Below, piece after piece: positions 1 through 7,384 of a stretch of 12,632 bases of DNA. Location of the stretch: contig JAJBSZ010000414.1 in assembly GCA_020861125.1 (NCBI GenBank), forward strand, positions 1 through 12,632, written 5' to 3'. Every line of letters begins with the position of its first letter. The first letter of the stretch is position 1. Source of the stretch: Planctomycetota bacterium (GTDB taxonomy: Bacteria > Planctomycetota > SZUA-567). Both the position numbers and the translations under genes were made by a program. The notes beneath the pieces were generated by a model. That model saw only the letters and a list, made by a program, of their open reading frames with translations. It searched no databases and was not told the origin of the DNA.

Positions 1-78
1 GCGGAAGTCGTGCGGGTATTTCCTTTTTCCGGCCTTTTCCCCGAGGGTGTACCGCGTATTTTTTTCCCCGCACTCCAT
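1..78 (-). CDS. possible 5' end of an unidentified gene (partial)
   Basis: An ATG at 78-76 on the minus strand opens a frame of exactly 26 codons to the window edge, beginning MECGEKNTRYTLG and rich in Lys, Arg and Gly. An in-frame TAA lies two codons upstream, so the frame cannot begin earlier. Third codon positions are about 72% G/C, closer to the GC-rich neighbours than the competing plus-strand frame (about 50%). There is no recognisable Shine-Dalgarno: the space before the ATG is taken up by a GC-rich hairpin (90-116). The gene would follow the folC terminator in the same direction. I do not recognise the product, and only sequence left of the window can confirm it. Confidence 0.35.
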   Translation of the reverse strand, partial: MECGEKNTRYTLGEKAGKRKYPHDFR

Positions 79-87
79 TGATTAAAG

Positions 88-210
88 ACCCGGGGGCGCT
101 GGTCGCGCGCCCCCGGACCCCCCAGCGAGTCCGTGCCGGACAGCCAGCCTTTACTGAATTCGCTACCTTCAGCCGCCTTCGGCTTGAACCGTTCTTAAGG
201 TGGCTGGGAT
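88..210 (-). other. hairpin-rich leader or dispersed palindromic element
   Basis: Three consecutive structures are visible. First, 144-149 pairs with 202-207 (6 bp) and encloses 165-169 paired with 197-201 (5 bp), which in turn encloses a hairpin 171-175/180-184 and a very small one at 186-194, giving a branched fold. Second, 129-133 pairs with 137-141 (loop TGC). Third, 90-99 pairs perfectly with 107-116 (10 bp, nearly all G/C, 7-nt loop), followed on the minus strand by GTCTTTAATC and then the putative ATG at 78. Read on the minus strand this resembles a structured 5' leader ending in a terminator-like or translation-blocking hairpin. It could equally be a REP-type intergenic repeat. No known riboswitch consensus was recognised. 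Confidence 0.4.
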
Positions 211-213
211 GGG

Positions 214-244
214 AAAAAAAAAGCGGCACGCTAATGCGTGCCGC
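214..244 (-). terminator. intrinsic terminator of folC
   Basis: A perfect 9-bp stem (GCGGCACGC at 223-231 with GCGTGCCGC at 236-244, loop TAAT) is followed on the minus strand by nine consecutive T (plus-strand A-run 214-222). It begins 37 bases after the folC stop codon. Only a weak T-run (CTGTTTT) follows on the plus strand, so it mainly serves the minus strand. Confidence 0.9.
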
Positions 245-281
245 CTGTTTTCCAATACTTTGCTCTTATCCATGCGGCCGC

Positions 282-1673
282 TTACACCCGACCACTCTTT
301 TCCCGGCCCGCATGTTCCCGACACAACTTCCGCATCTCACCAGCCAAATACAAACTTCCAGCCGTAAAAATCAACCCATCACACGGCGTAAACTCCTCCG
401 CCAACTCCAAAGCATGCGCCGGATCAATGGCAGCAGCAATCCGAATAGCCGGATACTCACTGGCGAGAAATGCCGACAATTCCGCCGGTTCCACCGCCCG
501 CGGCGACGAAAACGGCGTCACCACAACATTCCGGAATAACGGCGCCAGTATCCGCAACATCCCGCGGTAATCCTTGTCGCCGGCCACACCAAAAATCAGC
601 GTGCGATCCGTCGCGGTAAACGACTCCAAAAGCGTCTCCGCCGCCGCCCAGGCCGAAGCCAAATTGTGGGCGCCGTCAATGACATGCCACGGCAATTTCC
701 CCACCACCTCAAGCCTGCCCGGTAACGCCAAAGACCGCCAGGCCCGCTTCAACACCAGCGCATCCGGCGATTCCCGATCCAGATACTCCATAAACAAATC
801 CACCAGACCCAAAGCCAGCCCAGCGTTTTCCACCTGGTGCGCCCCCAGCATCGCCAGCGGCACATCAGGATACACGTTGCGCCACGTCTCGAAATCCAGA
901 CGCTGGCCGAAGCCCGGTTTGTCCGGCTGCACCGCCTTCCGCGTCTCCACCAACACGTCGCGGCCCACCGTAAACAGCGGCGCATTCATCTCCCGCGCCC
1001 GCTCCTCGATGACCCGCATCGCCTTCGGCTCCTGCAGCACCGTAACCACCGGCGTGTTCCGCCGAATAATCGCCGCCTTCTCCGCCGCCACCAACTCCAG
1101 CGTATCGCCGAGAATTTCCTGGTGGTCGAGGGAAATCGCCGTCAACCCGGTTACCACCAGCCGGGCATCCGGCAGGTTGGTGGCGTCCAACCGGCCGCCG
1201 AGACCGGTTTCCAAAACCATCGCCTCCACCTTCGCCGCCTGGAACACAACCAGGGCGGTGGCGGTAAGGATTTCAAACCACGATGGCGAACAACCCTCCC
1301 GGCGCATGGCCTCGGCTTCCCGCAAGACCGCGCTGCAGGCTTCGACAAACCGCTGTTCGCCCACAGGACGGCCATTGATCATGATCCGCTCCCGCAGATC
1401 ATTCACATGCGGCGATGTGTACAGCCCCGTCTTGATCCCGGATGCCGTCAGAGCGGCAGCCACCAAGTGCGATACCGACCCCTTACCCTTGGTGCCGGCA
1501 ATATGCACGGCCGGAATGGCAGACTGGGGCGAACCAAGACGACGGGTGAGTTCCACCATGCGTTCCGACCCGCCGTCCAACGAACCGGCAACGGGCGCGG
1601 CGCGCTCCAAATTATGAAAGGTATCGAGAAGATCAACCACTTCCCGGTAACTTGGCAATGTATGTATTTCCAT
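282..1673 (-). CDS. folC: FolC: folylpolyglutamate synthase / dihydrofolate synthase
   Basis: This is an ATP-dependent Mur-ligase-family enzyme of the cytoplasm. It joins glutamate to dihydropteroate or to folates, making dihydrofolate and retaining folate in the cell. The 463 residues are slightly longer than typical bacterial FolC. Visible motifs are the P-loop GTKGKGS (60-66), LETGLGGRLDATN (154-166), a GAHQVENAGLAL segment (277-288), DGAHN (333-337) opening the C-terminal domain, and the GSLYLAGE ending (439-446). I chose the ATG at 1673 because GGGGA lies 5 bases upstream; a GTG four codons earlier (1685) lacks a ribosome binding site. Whether one or both activities are present cannot be told from sequence alone. 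It is the last gene of the minus-strand run, 95 bases after the S41 gene, and is closed by the terminator at 214-244. Confidence 0.95.
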   Translation of the reverse strand: MEIHTLPSYREVVDLLDTFHNLERAAPVAGSLDGGSERMVELTRRLGSPQSAIPAVHIAGTKGKGSVSHLVAAALTASGIKTGLYTSPHVNDLRERIMINGRPVGEQRFVEACSAVLREAEAMRREGCSPSWFEILTATALVVFQAAKVEAMVLETGLGGRLDATNLPDARLVVTGLTAISLDHQEILGDTLELVAAEKAAIIRRNTPVVTVLQEPKAMRVIEERAREMNAPLFTVGRDVLVETRKAVQPDKPGFGQRLDFETWRNVYPDVPLAMLGAHQVENAGLALGLVDLFMEYLDRESPDALVLKRAWRSLALPGRLEVVGKLPWHVIDGAHNLASAWAAAETLLESFTATDRTLIFGVAGDKDYRGMLRILAPLFRNVVVTPFSSPRAVEPAELSAFLASEYPAIRIAAAIDPAHALELAEEFTPCDGLIFTAGSLYLAGEMRKLCREHAGREKSGRV

Positions 1674-1721
1674 GCAATTCCCCACAAGAAAGGATGTTAC
1701 GTAATGTCCCGCCGGCGGCGG

Positions 1722-1735
1722 CGCCGCTCGCGGCG
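1722..1735. other. GC-rich hairpin in the S41-folC gap
   Basis: The 95-base gap between the S41 stop and the folC start holds a GC-only segment in which CGCCG (1722-1726) pairs with CGGCG (1731-1735), flanked by further GCC/GGC repeats that can extend or compete with the stem. No T-run follows on either strand, so it is not a canonical terminator. It may slow or process a transcript shared by the two genes. I see no convincing -35/-10 pair for folC here. Confidence 0.3.
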
Positions 1736-1768
1736 GTCCCGGTACGCCAGTATTTGTCGCAGCCGGGA

Positions 1769-3952
1769 CTAATTTCCTTCCGCCAGATCCCCGTCCTCAT
1801 CCGCCAGCTTGCGGCGGTTCTCTTCGGCCAGGGTGCGGATGGTGGCAAACAACGGCGTGTCGGGCAACCCGCCGATCATATCCCCAAGGACCACCACCGC
1901 CTCTTGCAGGTAGGGGTTCTCTTCGAGGTCCACAAGGCGGTTTTCGCCCTGGAAATCTTTGATGTAACTTGCGATGCCAAAACGCATCTCCTTCCGGACC
2001 AGCTCCGGATCGATCTTCTCCTTGGGATACTTTTCCCGCAGAGCCATCAACAGGGATTCGAACTCCGGATAGGCCTCGGGATCGAGGTTATCGAATTCCA
2101 ACAAACGCCGGTATTCCTGTTCATGGCGGGTGAAGCGATCGTTTTCCTCCAGCCAGAACATCACATCGTGCTGGTCCCGGATCTTCCAGCGTGCCTCAGC
2201 CTCCACCACCGACAGATCGCTTTCCGGTACCTTATAATCGGGCTCGATGCCCTTTTCGTGAATACAGTCGCCATTGGGCAGGTAGTACTTGGCGATGGTC
2301 ATCTTGATCCGCGACCGGTCGTTGGCGGCGCGGACGCCGATGAGCGACTGCACCGACCCCTTGCCGTAGGTCTTGCGGCCCACCAGAGGCGCCCGCTGGT
2401 GATCGCGCATGGCGCCGGCCAGAATCTCCGCCGCCGAAGCGGTGCCGGGGTTGACCACCACCACCACCGGCTTGTTGTAGAACGGGCTGCCGAGGCCAGC
2501 CTTATACACCTGGGCCTGGCGGCCGGCCGATTTCTTGCCACGGCTGGACACTATGACCTTGCCGTTGCCGATAAACAATTTGGCCACATCGACGCCGGAT
2601 GCCATCACGCCGCCGGGGTTGTTGGATAGGTCGAGAACCACCCCCTTGGCGCCCTGCTTGTTGAAGGCGGCCAGGGCGTCCTTGACCATCTGCGCCGTGC
2701 CCTTGACCCGGCGGTAGGGGTCGCCGTCGTTGAAGGAATTGATCTTGATGTAGCCGATATCGCCGGGAAGCAGCTGCGATTCCACCGAATTGATCTGGAT
2801 GATCTCCCGCTTGATGGCGATCTCCCGCGGTTCCTTCCAGGCTCGGCGGTAGACCCTGACCTTGATGGTGGTTTTGGCCGGTCCCTTCAACAGCTTGATA
2901 ATCTCGTTCAGTTTCATGGTGGTGATGTCGATGTCGTCGATGCGGTCGATCACGTCCATGGGTTTCAGACCGGCGCGGTGGGCCGGCTTGTCGTACATGG
3001 GGGTCAGCACGGTGAACCGGCCGTCCCGCATGCCGACCCACGCGCCGATGCCGCCGTAATTCGCCTTGATCTGGGCTTCGAAGTCGGCGTAGTCCTCGTC
3101 GTTCAGGTAGTCGGAAAACTGGTCCAGGGAATACAGCAGGGCCTGGGCGCTGGTTTCCGCCATCTTCCGCGGCTGTAAACGCTTGGCCTGCTCCGCGTCC
3201 TCCTCGTCCACGGCGTAGTATTCCCGCACCTTGTCGATAACCTCGGTCAGCAACTCGACGGGAAAAGAATCCCGGCGCTGCCGTTCGTCATAGCGGGTAT
3301 TGATGGTCAGGATATTGGCGGCGCGCTCGCCGATGGGGCCAGGCATATCGGCCAGCAGCCGCAGGTCGTCGCGCAGGGTGGCATAGTGCTCGGTCTGGGC
3401 GAGGATGAGGAGCGCTTCGGCCCGAGCGGCCGGGCTCTCGCCGTTGCGGCGGATGTCGTCCAGCACCTCGAACGCCTGCGGCCGGGCCGACAACTGCCAG
3501 AGGGCGTTGGCGATATCCACCCGCACCCGCTCCGGCACGCCGGGCGCGCCCAGCATGATGCCCAGCCGGGCGGCGGCGTATTCTCCGCCCCATTTTCCCA
3601 AAATCTGCGCCGCTTCCAACCGACGCTCCACCGGCACCGAGTCGTCCATGATGACGCTCTCGAGGCCGAGCACGCCGTCCTTTTGATCGCCCATCTTTAA
3701 GAGCGCCGCCGCCGCCGTCAGCCGCACCACCGGCGGGCGGGCGGGATCGCCGGCGGCATCCACCAGCTCCAGGTCGAACTCCGCCGAGGCGGTAAACCCG
3801 ATCCGCGCCAGGGATTCGGCCGCTTGCCAGACCGGTTCGGCCTGGTTGGCGGACTGGCTGGCCAGCAGAGTAGCCACATCCGATGCCCAAACGGCGCCGG
3901 CGACGATACTTGCCGCCACGACGAGGAAAAGGGAAAAGAGGTTTTTGCGCAT
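1769..3952 (-). CDS. S41 C-terminal processing peptidase with HEAT-like N-terminus
   Basis: This is a periplasmic serine protease of the Tsp/CtpA type, which cleaves proteins near their C-termini. The ATG at 3952 is preferred: AAGGA lies 5 bases upstream, and it gives an ideal signal peptide (about residues 1-24, ending AGAVWA). An in-frame upstream start at 4018 would bury that signal. The layout of the 727-residue protein is: signal peptide; alpha-helical HEAT-like repeats at about 25-218; an S41 helical segment at about 233-305; PDZ at about 299-383 (GGIGAWVG, AGLKPMDVI); the protease core; and a long C-terminal tail. The predicted catalytic Ser506 (NPGTASAAEI) and Lys531 (TYGKGSVQ) are 25 residues apart, the same spacing as S452/K477 in E. 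coli Tsp. NNPGG (444-448) matches the family's conserved loop. The HEAT-like region is unusual and may bind substrate or a partner. The substrate is unknown. Confidence 0.93.
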   Translation of the reverse strand: MRKNLFSLFLVVAASIVAGAVWASDVATLLASQSANQAEPVWQAAESLARIGFTASAEFDLELVDAAGDPARPPVVRLTAAAALLKMGDQKDGVLGLESVIMDDSVPVERRLEAAQILGKWGGEYAAARLGIMLGAPGVPERVRVDIANALWQLSARPQAFEVLDDIRRNGESPAARAEALLILAQTEHYATLRDDLRLLADMPGPIGERAANILTINTRYDERQRRDSFPVELLTEVIDKVREYYAVDEEDAEQAKRLQPRKMAETSAQALLYSLDQFSDYLNDEDYADFEAQIKANYGGIGAWVGMRDGRFTVLTPMYDKPAHRAGLKPMDVIDRIDDIDITTMKLNEIIKLLKGPAKTTIKVRVYRRAWKEPREIAIKREIIQINSVESQLLPGDIGYIKINSFNDGDPYRRVKGTAQMVKDALAAFNKQGAKGVVLDLSNNPGGVMASGVDVAKLFIGNGKVIVSSRGKKSAGRQAQVYKAGLGSPFYNKPVVVVVNPGTASAAEILAGAMRDHQRAPLVGRKTYGKGSVQSLIGVRAANDRSRIKMTIAKYYLPNGDCIHEKGIEPDYKVPESDLSVVEAEARWKIRDQHDVMFWLEENDRFTRHEQEYRRLLEFDNLDPEAYPEFESLLMALREKYPKEKIDPELVRKEMRFGIASYIKDFQGENRLVDLEENPYLQEAVVVLGDMIGGLPDTPLFATIRTLAEENRRKLADEDGDLAEGN

Positions 3953-4027
3953 GGGAATCCTTGTCTTTCCGCCAGAAAGGGAGGGCGTGAGCCGCCCGCA
4001 GAGCCTGGTTGACCGCAACCGGCAATA

Positions 4028-4055
4028 ATTATTGACAAACGGATGCCGAAGGCAA
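4028..4055 (-). promoter_or_regulatory. candidate sigma-70 promoter for the S41 gene
   Basis: On the minus strand TTGCCT (4055-4050) and AATAAT (4033-4028) are separated by 16 bases. The -10 matches TATAAT at five of six positions and the -35 matches TTGACA at four. Transcription would start near 4021, about 70 bases before the ATG at 3952. The surrounding AT-rich block stands out in this GC-rich region. Confidence 0.5.
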
Positions 4056-4142
4056 GCCGGTTGTTAAAAATCCGGAACCGGTACGCACGGCCCGGCTAGT
4101 CCCCGAGAGACCGGCCGGACAGCCCCTTCCGTCGGTTCCCCG

Positions 4143-4173
4143 AAAAGCGTCCGGACCGGCTTTCCCGCCGGCC
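4143..4173 (-). terminator. weak terminator-like hairpin after mutL
   Basis: Downstream of the mutL stop, 4167-4173 pairs with 4154-4160 (7 bp with one G-U pair, 6-base loop). A run of four T follows seven bases after the stem on the minus strand (A-run 4143-4146). The gap before the T-run and its shortness make this at best a partial terminator. Its position fits a transcript boundary between mutL and the S41 gene. Confidence 0.25.
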
Positions 4174-4199
4174 GCATCACGCTGCCGCGCGCCGGGGAA

Positions 4200-6110
4200 T
4201 CACCGGCCAAAGCGCCGGGCGAGTTCCTCCCAACCGATGCGGATGGCGGTGGGACGGCCATGCGGGCAGGTGGGTAATTGTCCTTGATGGAAGAACCTGT
4301 CAAGCAGCGCTACTATCTCCTCCTCCGGCAATGTCCGGCCCAGCAGCACCGAGGACCGGCAGGCCAGGGACGCCAGCAGGCGTTCCCGCGCCGCCTCCAC
4401 CGTCGCGGCCGCGTCTCCAAGGTCGGCAAGTACCTGACGGATAAGGTTTTCTATTTTTGCAGGCGGGATAAAAGCCGGCGCCGACGTGATCCGGAGACAG
4501 GTGGGTTCGGGCAGGACGATGTCGAACCCATATTCCGCCAGGGCCGGCACCGCCTCCACCGCCGCCGCCGCTTCCGCCGGCGACAGCCGGAGTTCCAGCT
4601 GGAGCAACCGGGTTTGGGACCCGCCGCTCCGCCGGGCCTCCATCAGCCGGTCGAAATTCCAGCGCTCATGCAGCGCATGGGGATCCACCAGCAAGATACC
4701 GTCCGGACCGTCCACCAGGACATAGCGGCCGCCCGCCTGCCCGAGGATGCGGTGGCCGGCCGCCCCAAGGGGATGCACCGGTGTTCCGCCGGCGGCGGGT
4801 GGATCCGCCTCCGGCTCCCCGCTCCGTCTGGCGGCAGAGGCGTCAGAAGCGGCGGTCGGTCCGGCGGCGGTACCGGCAGGGGACGAGGCGGTGCTGTCGG
4901 CAGCGGGCCGGGATTCTCCCCCCCGCAGCCGCTCCCGGGCGGCGTCCAGATCGAGCCGGGACAGATCGCCCCGGGACCGGGCAAAGGAAGTCGGCAGGTC
5001 GAAACGGGCCTGGTCCCCCTCGCCCTCCCGGCGGCCGGCGGCGGTCCCGCCCGACCGCGGCGGCGGCGCCCGTTCGGGCGACGGCGCGGCAGCGAAGGTA
5101 GCGACGGTGGGCGTGGTGGCGACGCCGTCCAGTGCTTCGCGCATGGCACGCCGGACGCCGCTGATCATGATGCCGTCCCGCGAAAACCGCACCTCTTCCT
5201 TGGTGGGGTGAGCGTTGACATCCACTTGGGACGGATCCACCGTCAGGGAGATGATGGCGAAGGGAAACTCCCGCGGCGGCAGCACACCCTGGAAGGCGTC
5301 CGCCACGGCCTTGCTCAGGCCGTAGTGGCGAATCCAGCGCCGGTTAACTAGAATATAAATGTCCCGGCCGGTGCGGCGGCTCACCGGCGGCCGGGCGAAA
5401 AAGCCGCTGACCGCCAGGCCTTCGGCAATGTCGGCGGCAAACGGCACCAGTTTGCCGGCGGTATCGGGGCCGAAGAGGTCGCCCACCCGGTCCGCGAGGG
5501 AGGCGGCCGGCTTGAGGGAGAGCACCATGCGCGTATCGGTCTGGAGCCGAAAGCCGACGCCGGGATTGCCGAGGGCGAGGCGGGTGAGGATCTCCGCCGC
5601 CCGGGTATTTTCCGAGGCGGGACGGCTCAAAAATTTGCGCCGGGCCGGCGTATTGAAAAAGATGTCCCGCACCTCCACCCGCGTACCCTTGCGGGGGGCG
5701 GCCGGGGTGATGCGCACCAGCCGCCCGGCCTCCACCACCAGCTCATGGCTCTCCGACGACCGGGCCGGGGAGGAGACGATGCGGAGGCGACTGACCGATC
5801 CGATGCTGGGCAACGCCTCGCCCCGAAAGCCGAAGGTGGCGATGCGGAAAATGTCCTCGACCTCGCTGATTTTCGACGTGGCATGACGCTGCATGCAGGC
5901 GACGAGATCCGTCTCGTCCATGCCCCGGCCGTCGTCCGACACCCGGATCAGGCGGTGGCCGCCTTCCTCGAGCTCCACCGCCACCAGGGTCGCGCCCGCG
6001 TCCATGGCGTTTTCCGCCAGTTCCTTCACCACCGACGCCGGCCGCTCGATGACCTCGCCGGCGGCGATCTTGTTTTGTACCACCTCCGGCAGTATTTTTA
6101 TCGTTCCCAA
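4200..6110 (-). CDS. mutL: MutL DNA mismatch repair protein
   Basis: MutL is a GHKL ATPase that links mismatch recognition by MutS to strand incision and excision. The start is TTG: the in-frame TGA 15 bases upstream and the conserved opening (NKIAAGEVIERPASVVKEL) leave no other choice. GAGGA lies about 9 bases before it. The ATPase domain (1 to about 335) shows Glu30 and Asn34, DDGRGM (59-64), GFRGEAL (94-100) and FNTPARRKFL (152-161), with NAHPTKEEVRF at 299-309. A Pro/Ala/Gly-rich linker spans about 340-450. The C-terminal domain keeps the endonuclease-type metal sites: DPHALHE (476-482) in place of the usual DQHAxxE, ACRSSV (583-588) and CPHGRP (615-620). This suggests a nicking MutL of the MutH-independent type, with Q-to-P and E-to-D changes in the first motif. 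At 636 residues its length is normal. It lies 71 bases after ribF and probably shares its transcript. mutS is not in the window. Confidence 0.96.
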   Translation of the reverse strand: MGTIKILPEVVQNKIAAGEVIERPASVVKELAENAMDAGATLVAVELEEGGHRLIRVSDDGRGMDETDLVACMQRHATSKISEVEDIFRIATFGFRGEALPSIGSVSRLRIVSSPARSSESHELVVEAGRLVRITPAAPRKGTRVEVRDIFFNTPARRKFLSRPASENTRAAEILTRLALGNPGVGFRLQTDTRMVLSLKPAASLADRVGDLFGPDTAGKLVPFAADIAEGLAVSGFFARPPVSRRTGRDIYILVNRRWIRHYGLSKAVADAFQGVLPPREFPFAIISLTVDPSQVDVNAHPTKEEVRFSRDGIMISGVRRAMREALDGVATTPTVATFAAAPSPERAPPPRSGGTAAGRREGEGDQARFDLPTSFARSRGDLSRLDLDAARERLRGGESRPAADSTASSPAGTAAGPTAASDASAARRSGEPEADPPAAGGTPVHPLGAAGHRILGQAGGRYVLVDGPDGILLVDPHALHERWNFDRLMEARRSGGSQTRLLQLELRLSPAEAAAAVEAVPALAEYGFDIVLPEPTCLRITSAPAFIPPAKIENLIRQVLADLGDAAATVEAARERLLASLACRSSVLLGRTLPEEEIVALLDRFFHQGQLPTCPHGRPTAIRIGWEELARRFGR

Positions 6111-6181
6111 TCCAGCCCGTCCTCACCCAGTCCTGTCCACCAGAATTCCTGAAAAACCGCTGTGGTCCCTGCCGGCGGGAG

Positions 6182-7138
6182 CTAGTCGTGGGAGCACGCG
6201 TTCCCGCCGTCGAACCAGTCCCGGGCCAGCCGGAGATCCCGCCGGACCTGCCCAACCAGTTCCGACGCATCACGGAACCGCATGACATCCCGTATTTTGC
6301 GATGGAAAAAAACCTCCGCTGTCCGGCCGTAGAGATCGCCCTCGTAATCCAGAAGATGCGTCTCGATGAGAAAATCGCTCAAGCCAGCCTCGATCTCCAT
6401 CTCGGTCGGCGGCCGGCCGATATTGGTGACGGACGGCCGCAGCGTCCCGTCGATGGCGGCTGTGGTCAGATACACCCCGGCCGGCGGCCGCAGCTCATGG
6501 TGCGGATCCAGGTTGAGAGTGGGGAACCCGAGGGTTCTCCCGTGGCCCTGGCCGTGCACCACGGTGCCCGCCACCGACACCTGCCGCCCGAGAAACCGCC
6601 GGGCCCGATCAAGATCCCCGGCCTGCACCGCCAGACGGATGGCGGTGGAACTCACCACCCCGCCGTCCAGCACCAGCGGCGGCACCGCCAGCACCGGCAT
6701 GTCCCAGCCTACGGCCCACTTCGCGAGGGAGGCGGCATTGCCGTCCCGCCCGCGGCCAAACACCGCCGCTTCTCCAAGCACCACCGCGCCGGCATGGAGC
6801 CGGCGGTGGAAATATTCCTCGGCAAACACCTGGGCCGAAATCCCGGCCAGTTCGGCCGTGAACGGGATCACCCATACCGCGTCCAGCCCGGCCTCGCCCA
6901 ACAGTTCCAGCCGCCGTTCCAGGCTGCAGATGGCGGGCGGCGCCGCCCGGCCGAGGGCCAGCCGGGGATGGGGCGAGAAAGTGATGGCCAGCGCCGGCGC
7001 ACCCCGCTCCCGTGCCACCGCCAGCAGGCGACTGATGATCGCCTGATGGCCGCGGTGCACGCCGTCGAATACCCCGAGGGTGACGGCCGGTCGGCGCTCG
7101 GCCAGAGGCGCATCGCTCCTGATATCATATATGCGCAT
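6182..7138 (-). CDS. ribF: RibF: bifunctional riboflavin kinase / FAD synthetase
   Basis: This cytoplasmic enzyme phosphorylates riboflavin to FMN and then adenylylates FMN to FAD. The ATG at 7138 begins MRIYDIRSD and gives 318 residues, the usual size. An open frame continues 47 codons further upstream, but it would start at the -35 of the predicted promoter, so that extension is rejected. The nucleotidyltransferase domain has GVFDGVHRGHQ (22-32), FSPHPR (54-59), a GEAAVFGRGRDGN segment (122-134) and SSTAIR (163-168). The C-terminal flavokinase domain has GHGRTLGFPTLNL (198-210), GVYL (221-224) and TNIGRPPT (238-245). The ribosome binding site is weak. It is the first gene of the minus-strand run, with mutL 71 bases downstream. 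Confidence 0.95.
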   Translation of the reverse strand: MRIYDIRSDAPLAERRPAVTLGVFDGVHRGHQAIISRLLAVARERGAPALAITFSPHPRLALGRAAPPAICSLERRLELLGEAGLDAVWVIPFTAELAGISAQVFAEEYFHRRLHAGAVVLGEAAVFGRGRDGNAASLAKWAVGWDMPVLAVPPLVLDGGVVSSTAIRLAVQAGDLDRARRFLGRQVSVAGTVVHGQGHGRTLGFPTLNLDPHHELRPPAGVYLTTAAIDGTLRPSVTNIGRPPTEMEIEAGLSDFLIETHLLDYEGDLYGRTAEVFFHRKIRDVMRFRDASELVGQVRRDLRLARDWFDGGNACSHD

Positions 7139-7250
7139 GAAAGACGCTCGCTGCGGGGCGGCGGGCGGCGGTGACGCCGTGCCGCGAAACAAATATTCGT
7201 ACCGCCCGACCGTGCCGCCTCCGGGGACGGCCTGCCAGTGCCGGATCCCA

Positions 7251-7279
7251 ATTATACGGCCGACCGTCTGGGGCGGCAA
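7251..7279 (-). promoter_or_regulatory. sigma-70-type promoter for ribF-mutL
   Basis: On the minus strand TTGCCG (7279-7274) and a perfect TATAAT (7256-7251) are separated by 17 bases. Transcription should begin near 7244, giving a leader of about 105 bases before the ribF ATG. The leader is GC-rich with short possible hairpins. I did not find an FMN-riboswitch core (such as AGGATCAGGGTG) in it. Confidence 0.65.
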
Positions 7280-7321
7280 GCGGCGGCATCCGGCCCGTCA
7301 CCCGGCGCCGACGGTTTCTCC

Positions 7322-7349
7322 TTGCCCCTCCGCCACCCGTCCGTAGTAT
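7322..7349 (+). promoter_or_regulatory. candidate promoter for the M50 peptidase gene
   Basis: TTGCCC (7322-7327) and TAGTAT (7344-7349) are 16 bases apart on the plus strand. Each matches four of six consensus positions. The start would fall near 7356, about 29 bases before the ATG at 7385. It is divergent from the ribF promoter, about 40 bases away. Confidence 0.4.
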
Positions 7350-7384
7350 GAACCCTTTGCCCAGGGCCGCGACCGGAGGGTGCG

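Noticed and set aside
1..81. Plus-strand frame open from the window edge to TGA at 79-81, as the tail of a gene
   Set aside because: Only 26 codons, with T-rich third positions unlike the neighbouring genes. The minus-strand frame over the same bases fits better.
121..213. Minus-strand match AAGGTAGCGAA resembling a conserved 23S rRNA segment, and GGTTCAAGCC resembling a tRNA T-loop
   Set aside because: The match is 11 bases and the surrounding sequence does not follow 23S rRNA. No tRNA cloverleaf or acceptor stem can be drawn around the GGTTCAA.
574..1772. Long plus-strand open frames across folC
   Set aside because: Arg/Pro/Ser-rich shadows of folC on the other strand. All conserved motifs belong to the minus-strand frame.
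4032..4037. Perfect TTGACA on the plus strand in the mutL-S41 gap
   Set aside because: No -10 at a workable distance and no plus-strand gene follows.
4278..5351. Plus-strand 357-codon open frame across mutL
   Set aside because: GC-rich shadow frame with low-complexity Arg/Gly/Pro content. mutL motifs are complete on the minus strand.
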